NCBI RefSeq assembly: GCF_050624435.1
Contig: NC_134546.1
Coordinates: forward strand, 17,569,001-17,633,000
Reading direction: 5' to 3'
DNA from: Tenrec ecaudatus
Taxonomy: Eukaryota; Chordata; Mammalia; Afrosoricida; Tenrecidae
Length of the DNA stretch: 64,000 nucleotides
Part shown: piece after piece, positions 59,901-64,000 of the stretch
How positions within the stretch are numbered: position 1 is the first letter of the stretch
Layout of the letters: the number at the start of each line of letters is the position of its first letter
Translations under genes and position numbers: made by a program
Notes under the pieces: generated by a model
What the model saw: the letters and a program-made list of their open reading frames with translations, nothing else
Databases searched by the model: none
Told to the model about the DNA's origin: nothing

Positions 59901-62900
59901 CAGGTGGCCGCTGAGCATCTGGATCTGAGAACTGACATTGTCCACACTGCACTTCAACATCTGGATCTCCACACGCCAGGTGCTGGTGTTCTCCATCTGA
60001 ACTTTCAACATCTGAAGAGCCTCTTGCACCGCTGCCACCCTAGAAGGGTAGGGACCTGGATGGTGGAAATGGACACAGCTGTCAAAAGGGCACCATTATG
60101 CAGGGAAGTGTTGCATCGTCCAATCAGAGCAGTCTCAAGACTTCCCCCCAAATATGTCATCTACAGAGCCCTGAGTGTGCTTGGCCAGTGGCCTGTGGGT
60201 CCTGGCAGCCTCCCTGGTCCTGGGGGTGGACCACCTGAAACTATGAGTCAAAAAGAGCTGCTTAACACACGTGAGCTAACTAGCAGGATCAAAGGTTTAA
60301 ACTATTTGCCTCCCATAGACTAACCACCCAGAGTCGCGCTGGTAAACAGTAAAGTATTTCTCCACCGTAATTGAACTTGAAAGTAACTTACATAATTTAG
60401 AACTGTGGGCGTTTAATTCCACTCAAATTTCACCATTAAGTGGGTCTTTATGAAAACAGAAACGACATCTCAGTAATTTCCCTGTTTTCAACCTGTCCTA
60501 CATTTGCTTGACAACCATGAGCCCCCTTGATTAATCAGTTACTTCCTAACATGATGCAGAACACACACCTGTAGGTTTTCTGATCCCAGATCCCATGAAA
60601 AACAGAAATGAAACAAAATGAACACCCGTGGCAGAATCACCCTGTTCAGTTGACCCCCATGGCTAAGACAAAGACCCACCACATCCTTCAGGAGAAGCTA
60701 AGCCACTGAGCCAGGATTACACGTGTCCTCGGGGATATTCCAAAGGACAGGGAGCCCTACAGGTCAGTCTGGAGATATGGGAGGCCTGAAGGCAAGGCCT
60801 CGATCACTGTGTAGTCCATAATAAGTACAGCTCCTTCCATATGCATGGGCTTTCCTGCCACCCTCACCGGCAGCGCCCCGATCCTGCTCTATCACCTTTT
60901 GCTCAGTTCATGAGCTATACTCGTCTCAGACATTCATGGTCACCTCCTGATTCCAGCCTCCCTTCAGGAATGGAGACAAGAACCCAAGGGAATAGGGCCC
61001 CTTTCTGGGGGACCCCTTCCCTTATTCCTTGCACCTGGCCAGGATTCAGTCACTGTGCTAGCGTCAAGCCAGGTGGCAAGATCGTCCAGTAGACCTATGG
61101 AACGGAATGGAAATCTATTGCTGATGGCCAGAAACAGATCCGTATACATCTAGACAATTGATGCGCAATAAAATTTCAAAGGAGAGTCAATGGAGAAAGG
61201 ATCATCTTTGCAACAATTGGATATCCATGGGCCAAAAAACAAAAACAAATGTCAAGACAGACATTGTACCATCATCTGAAAATGAACCATCGACCTAAAT
61301 GTAAAACTGAAAACTATAAAATTTCAAAAAGCAAAGTCTGTGGAAACTTGGTCTAGGCACAATCCATAAGAGCAAAGAGAGTGGTAAGTTGGACTTTATC
61401 TACATTGAAATCGTGTCGAGAGACTAGAAGGACAAGGCACAGGCTAATTGAAACATGCGAGTCACAAATCGCATGTCTGACAAACTTGTGTCCAGAATAC
61501 ATTAAGAATTCTCAACATTTACTCATAAAAACTGAATCTTTGCAAACAACCTGCCTGATGAAATGCAAGCAAGAGACCAACAATCGTAGTGGAAGATCCA
61601 CTTCACCAAAAAGTATTGACAGGTGACAAAGAAGCTCATGAAAAAAAATACTCAACATACTTAAGTAAATGCTAATTAATATCACGCACCAACTGGAATA
61701 TCTAAGCATGTTTTTGATGACCTAGGCAAGTGTTAGTGAAGCAGTGGAGGTACTAGAACACGGCCAGACAGTGCAAATGGTACCATCCCTCTGGAAGTTG
61801 TGCATTAGCGGGGGAATGGAGAAACTGATTGTGATGTATCCATTCTGTGGAATACAAGACAAAACCATTGCTATTGAGTGGGCTCCAACTCATAGCGACC
61901 CTGTAGGACAGAGTGGAACTGTGCCATTGGGTTTCCAAGGCTGTCCTCTTTGTGGAAGCGGGCTGCCACACCTTTCTTCCGCAGAGCGCCTGGTGGGTTT
62001 GAATTTCTGGTCTTTCAGGTGGCAGCCAAGTGCATCTCTAGGGCTTTTCACATAAGGAAACGCCTACGTTTATTGATACACCCAACAATGGGGATAAAAC
62101 CCGAACTAGTTTGCAGGCTGAAAGAGGTCATACACCAAACAAACTCCTCCTGTGTCTGTCCTTTCCTTAGAAACCTTCAGAAAGTCCAAAGAAATCTACA
62201 GTGACAGGAAGTAGGTCAGTGGTTGTTTGTGGGTGAAGCAAGGAAAGGCGGGGAGCTTTTAGAGTCACAACAAAGAATGAATTATGAAATAATTCATTAT
62301 GAATAGGTCCACTACCGGGGTTGTGGTGATGGTGTCGCCGTGTCAATGCTTGGCACATGGTACATCTTTCGGTACATACGTTGTATTATGTGTCAGTTAC
62401 TCACTAAAGCTGCTTGAGGAACCCAGGTGGCTTAGCGGTTTATGAACTGGACTGCTAACATCAAGATCATCAGTTCAAACCCACCAGCTGTGCCACAAGA
62501 GAAAGAAAGATGTCGCTTCCGTGAAGCTTCAGTCTTGGGAACCCTCCAGTCACTCTGGGTCAGAATCAACCCAATAGCAGCGGGTTGTGACTTAGAGTTG
62601 TTTTTTGGGAAAAAAAAAAAAAAAGATTCTGTGAGATAAGTGGGAGCCATTCAAGGGTCTGAGGATGATGGGAGAGGATGGGCCTGGGGTTTGAACATCC
62701 TAGTGCCCCCACTCCCTCCCGGCCCTCACCCTTCATGGCTACTCACTTTCTGGGTCCCCAGAGCCGGTGATGTTGTCTCCCCCAACGGCAGCTTGAAAGG
62801 GTTGGAGTGAAGGATCCTCAGCTCCTGAGTGATGTAGAACTGAAACACAGCACCACACCCCCATCAGCACAAAGGTCCACTCTTAAGCCTCGGGGGACCA

Positions 62901-63241
62901 GCTGCCCCACCCCCCATTAGGAGTTGGCATCAAGACCTCCTTCAGAGTCTTGCCCTCAGGGAGCTTCGGTTCTGGAGAGGATAACCTGTGGATAGGGATC
63001 TCTGTTTGGGCCCAGAAAAAGTCTGGGCTAGAGGCAGAGTTACCTTCTGGGCTTCTCCGGGTATCTTGGTGGCTTTGGGGCGTGGGGGAAGAACAAGGAT
63101 GGTTTGGGTCATGTAGGAGCTTACCGACAACAAAGAGAGCCGCAAGGAAGAAGACCAAGGTCATAGCCACAAAGGCCAGCATGGCCTGGGCAAGTCTCGG
63201 CACCTTGGGGGCTGCAGGGGTTGCTGCTGCTGACTCCATAC
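50195..63241 (-). CDS. CLEC4F: CLEC4F, Kupffer-cell type II C-type lectin (exons 2-7)
   Basis: CLEC4F is a type II membrane receptor, known in rodents as a Kupffer-cell marker that binds galactose/GalNAc-type sugars. Exons by number: 2 (63,241-63,125), 3 (62,839-62,747), 4 (60,055-58,217), 5 (51,761-51,610), 6 (50,952-50,834) and 7 (50,345-50,195). Splice phases agree throughout. Together they give about 822 residues, against about 589 in human. The domain order is: membrane span, short linker, a very long coiled-coil stalk (all exon 4), then the C-type lectin domain. The excess over human matches a 241-codon stalk duplication. The initiator exon with the cytoplasmic tail was not found and probably lies past 64,000. 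No frameshift or stop was seen. Confidence 0.95.
50834..50952 (-). CDS. CLEC4F: CLEC4F exon 6 (lectin domain, middle)
   Basis: Acceptor TCTCTACAG|AAATTTC, donor ACAGG|GTGAGC. It encodes KFLTMSTSTSYHWIGL, then TDRGREGSWRWVDGTPF and NAAQSTG. WIGL and the W-W pair are conserved core residues of the fold. It is close to human CLEC4F over the whole exon. Confidence 0.93.
51610..51761 (-). CDS. CLEC4F: CLEC4F exon 5 (neck end and lectin domain start)
   Basis: Acceptor CTTTCCAG|ATGAACTG, donor GAGCAG|GTCAGA. After completing the codon of exon 4 it encodes NELLKLILNGWKVYNRHL, then YYFSDDKKSWHGAEQFC and VSQGAHLASVTSAGEQ. The YYF, W..AE.FC and HLASV landmarks identify the domain. A longer open frame overlaps it but runs into intron sequence at both ends. 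Confidence 0.94.
52310..52375 (+). repeat. AfroSINE-like fragment
   Basis: Contains GATGAAACTCTCCACTCC, TTAAGAGTCGGTCTCAGAAAC, then CCCACACGG. Only the central segment of the SINE is recognisable. Confidence 0.55.
52420..53365. other. CLEC4F intron 4, no other feature
   Basis: Intronic DNA with no exon signal. A (TG)n run is at 53,107-53,127. Confidence 0.4.
53368..53450. mobile_element. Mariner-like palindromic MITE, diverged
   Basis: The arm AAGGCTTTCAAAAAGCTCCTGG and the far arm ACAATTTTTGGAAGTCCCC match in inverted order, with an extra AACTTTTTGAAATC between. The family is that of 26,088. Confidence 0.5.
53600..53795 (-). repeat. AfroSINE, antisense
   Basis: TCAATGCCATGGAGTGAGGAC at the tail, TTAGCAGCCCAGCGAGTCAGC and GTGCCACCATGGCCAGGGG at the head. 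Located in CLEC4F intron 4. Confidence 0.8.
54028..54490 (+). repeat. RTE LINE, 3' end
   Basis: The same tail as at 1-435 and 4,374: actttggacacgttgtcggg at 54,361, GCAGGGAGAATCCGTCTCACC before it and CAGCACAGTGGGCTCAGACATG after. In CLEC4F intron 4. Confidence 0.75.
54735..54905 (+). repeat. AfroSINE
   Basis: GGGCTGCTAACCAGCAGGTC, AGTGGTTCAAGCTCACC and tail TCAAGTCGACTGCAGTGAGT. Confidence 0.85.
55025..55215 (-). repeat. AfroSINE, antisense
   Basis: AAACCCACTGCCACTGTGCC at the tail, TATAGGAGAGATGGCACTGCC, then GATGCTAACCAACCTTCGGG at the head side. Confidence 0.8.
55345..55500 (+). repeat. AfroSINE
   Basis: CGTGGCTGCTAACTGCAAGG, AGTGGCTCTGCGGGAG, CCACGGGGCAGTCCTGCTCTG. Oriented opposite to the copy at 55,025, about 130 bp away. 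Confidence 0.8.
55500..56945. other. CLEC4F intron 4, no other feature
   Basis: Pyrimidine-rich, unassigned intronic DNA. No exon with plausible flanking splice sites and reading-frame similarity was found. Confidence 0.4.
56951..56997. repeat. (TG)n and (GTT)n microsatellite
   Basis: About 16 TG units followed by four GTT units, in CLEC4F intron 4. Confidence 0.95.
57071..57251. mobile_element. SPIN-like hAT MITE with internal duplication
   Basis: The ends are cagcggttctcaacc and ggttgagaaccactg. Flanks ACTCAAGA and GCTTAAGA agree at 6 of 8 positions. The piece CCACCACATGAGGAACT occurs twice (57,157 and 57,195), a small internal duplication absent from other copies. Confidence 0.9.
57885..58065 (-). 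repeat. AfroSINE, antisense, next to exon 4
   Basis: GGCCACTGAGTCGATGCCAAC, CCTGTAGGGTCTCGGAG and GAACTGCTGACCTCACCG. It lies about 150 bp downstream of the CLEC4F exon 4 donor. Confidence 0.9.
58217..60055 (-). CDS. CLEC4F: CLEC4F exon 4 (coiled-coil stalk)
   Basis: 1,839 bp without a stop, encoding 612 codons of heptad-like stalk. It starts SPYPSRVAAVQEALQ after the acceptor CACCATCCAG|GTCCC (chosen because it alone keeps phase with exon 3). It ends LEQLQRTQ with donor CGCAGA|GTGAGT. Repeated text of the form ALNSQTQ, SAEIQVLKG and LERA fills it, with several NxS/T sites such as NASTD and NSSLKD. The frame runs on beyond the donor to 58,101, but that part is intron. Human CLEC4F has the same exon without the duplication. 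Confidence 0.95.
58340..59062 (-). repeat. CLEC4F: Stalk duplication, C-terminal copy (723 bp)
   Basis: It matches 59,063-59,785 at an exact offset of 723 bp (241 codons). For example, a 79-codon antisense frame at 58,566-58,805 is identical to one at 59,289-59,528. About ten residue differences are visible, such as SSSES/NSSES, QIILL/QIVLL and VINEN/VLNEN. Confidence 0.95.
59063..59785 (-). repeat. CLEC4F: Stalk duplication, N-terminal copy (723 bp)
   Basis: The upstream (N-terminal) copy of the unit above. The junction lies within the LQKANAEIQRLKGDLEKA text. An older, weaker repeat of the same pattern continues to 59,830, so the exact break is uncertain by a few tens of bases. Confidence 0.95.
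60060..61085. other. CLEC4F intron 3, no other feature
   Basis: No exon, RNA gene or named repeat recognised. Confidence 0.4.
61088..61862 (+). repeat. L1 ORF2 3' fragment
   Basis: GTAGACCTATGGAACGGAATGG, aatggagaaaggatcatctt, CACCAACTGGAATATC and ATGTATCCATTCTGTGGAATAC are successive parts of the L1 ORF2 3' end. All frames are interrupted. An AfroSINE is inserted at 61,866, and the L1 text appears to resume at 62,046 (GGAAACGCCTACG). Confidence 0.75.
61866..62045 (-). repeat. AfroSINE, antisense, nested in L1
   Basis: GCTATTGAGTGGGCTCCAAC, CATAGCGACCCTGTAGGAC, TTGAATTTCTGGTC and the head GGCAGCCAAGTGCATCTCTAGGG. Confidence 0.9.
62418..62625 (+). repeat. AfroSINE with poly(A)
   Basis: GAGGAACCCAGGTGGCTTAG, TCATCAGTTCAAACCCACC, GGTCAGAATCAACCCAATAGC and a run of A at 62,610-62,625. 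In CLEC4F intron 3. Confidence 0.9.
62747..62839 (-). CDS. CLEC4F: CLEC4F exon 3 (membrane-proximal linker)
   Basis: 93 bp in phase 1. Acceptor TGTTTCAG|TTCTAC, donor CAGAAA|GTGAGT. It encodes VLHHSGAEDPSLQPFQAAV then GGDNITGSGDPE. GDNITG, with an NxT site, is shared with human CLEC4F. Confidence 0.9.
63125..63241 (-). CDS. CLEC4F: CLEC4F exon 2 (transmembrane segment)
   Basis: 117 bp. Acceptor CTCTGCAG|GTATGG, donor TTGTCG|GTAAGC. It encodes MESAAATPAAPKVPRLAQAM, then the membrane span LAFVAMTLVFFLAALFVV. APK.PRL.QA and LVF..ALFVV match human CLEC4F. The ATG here is probably internal: in human a cytoplasmic exon with FCTDNQC precedes it. Confidence 0.9.
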
Positions 63242-64000
63242 CTGCAGAGGACAAGAGTGGCTGTATCACCAGGGACACCTGCCAGACTGATCATACAGGG
63301 CGGTAGGGGGAAAGGACAGGGAGGCACCTAGCAATGCTCATGAGGATTACCCAAGCCGAGTGGGGCAGCCGAGCTGACAGCTCTCAGGAAGTGGAGGCAG
63401 CTCCATGGTGCACTGGGCACAGACCCGGCACAGGGCAGGAGGACAAGTTTGGTTTGAAGGGAGAGAGGGAGAAAGGAGGGACGGGACCCTGGCCCTGGAA
63501 TCTGGAAGCAGACTCACTCATGGAGCATGACCTGAGCAAGGCTCATCACCTTTGGGGGTTGCTGCTTCCCCATTAACTGACGTGAGGTCCCTGGACTGTG
63601 TAAAGGTGTTTGGGTTTGTTTGTTTGTTTTCTCTCCGCAGACCAGTCCTAAGACTTTCCTTTGTCGGAGTCAGAATGTGCCCCCTGCCTCCACCGGCTGT
63701 CTCAGCAAAGCTGTGCCTGAGGATTCTGGGACTGAGTGCAGGTGGCGAGATCTTAGCCCACGGGCCTCTTGGGCCAACCCAGTGTAAAGAGCTAGAAATT
63801 CAAAGCCAAGTCTATGTGGATTCTAAGTACATCCCTTTCTCCTGGTCGGTTTCCATCCTTAACCTATGGGCAAGGGAAGTGTCTGGAAAGATTCCCAGAG
63901 AGTCCTTCCTCCACCCACCCACCATGGCCTTCGTCTGTTTCCCCGGAGGCCAGGAACACCATGGGCAAGGCAGCAGAGGGGGGGCCACCAGCCGCCTGGA
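63242..64000. other. CLEC4F intron 1 or 5' flank, exon 1 not found
   Basis: No sequence encoding FCTDNQC-like text was found on the minus strand. A minus-strand ATG frame near 63,345-63,410 (MELPPLPESC) has a following GT but the wrong phase. CLEC4F exon 1 is probably past 64,000. Confidence 0.45.

Noticed and set aside
63340-63430. Candidate CLEC4F first exon (MELPPLPESC...)
   Set aside because: The possible donor leaves the wrong phase for exon 2, and there is no similarity to the known cytoplasmic tail.

Overview
This is mammalian nuclear DNA, most likely from an afrotherian and best matching a tenrec. The call rests on dozens of AfroSINE copies, L1 3' ends of the type seen in elephant and tenrec, RTE LINE tails, and a series of SPIN-like hAT elements. 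SPIN is a horizontally transferred transposon family reported from tenrec, bats, bush baby, rodents and opossum. The species itself is inferred.

Only two host genes are supported, both on the minus strand. FIGLA, the oocyte bHLH factor, lies at about 12.7-18.0 kb: three exons are identified, and the small last exon is not found. CLEC4F, the Kupffer-cell type II C-type lectin, lies at about 50.2-63.2 kb: six coding exons are identified, and the cytoplasmic first exon appears to lie beyond 64,000. This order and strand match my recollection of human 2p13 (ADD2 - FIGLA - CLEC4F - CD207). No part of ADD2 or CD207 was recognised.

Layout. 1-12.6 kb: repeats (RTE, L1 3' end, MIR, AfroSINE, a mariner transposase relic) and unassigned sequence. 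12.7-18.2 kb: FIGLA, with a CpG island over exon 1 and three CACCTG E-boxes upstream of the ATG. 18.2-50 kb: intergenic and almost wholly repeat-derived. It includes a long minus-strand L1 (30.8-36.9 kb), five hAT elements, many L1 3' ends, two minisatellites and a nearly identical 167-bp direct repeat. 50-64 kb: CLEC4F, whose introns hold many AfroSINEs, an RTE tail, a SPIN copy and an L1 fragment.

The most notable observations are in CLEC4F. Its large stalk exon carries an in-frame 723-bp (241-codon) tandem duplication that makes the protein about 240 residues longer than the human one. Its lectin domain keeps intact QPD and WND sugar/calcium-binding motifs. No prokaryote-like system, CRISPR array, tRNA or rRNA gene was seen. 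The rest of the interest lies in transposon history: SPIN inside AfroSINE nests, an OC1-like hAT MITE with a perfect 8-bp target duplication, and mariner-like palindromic MITEs.
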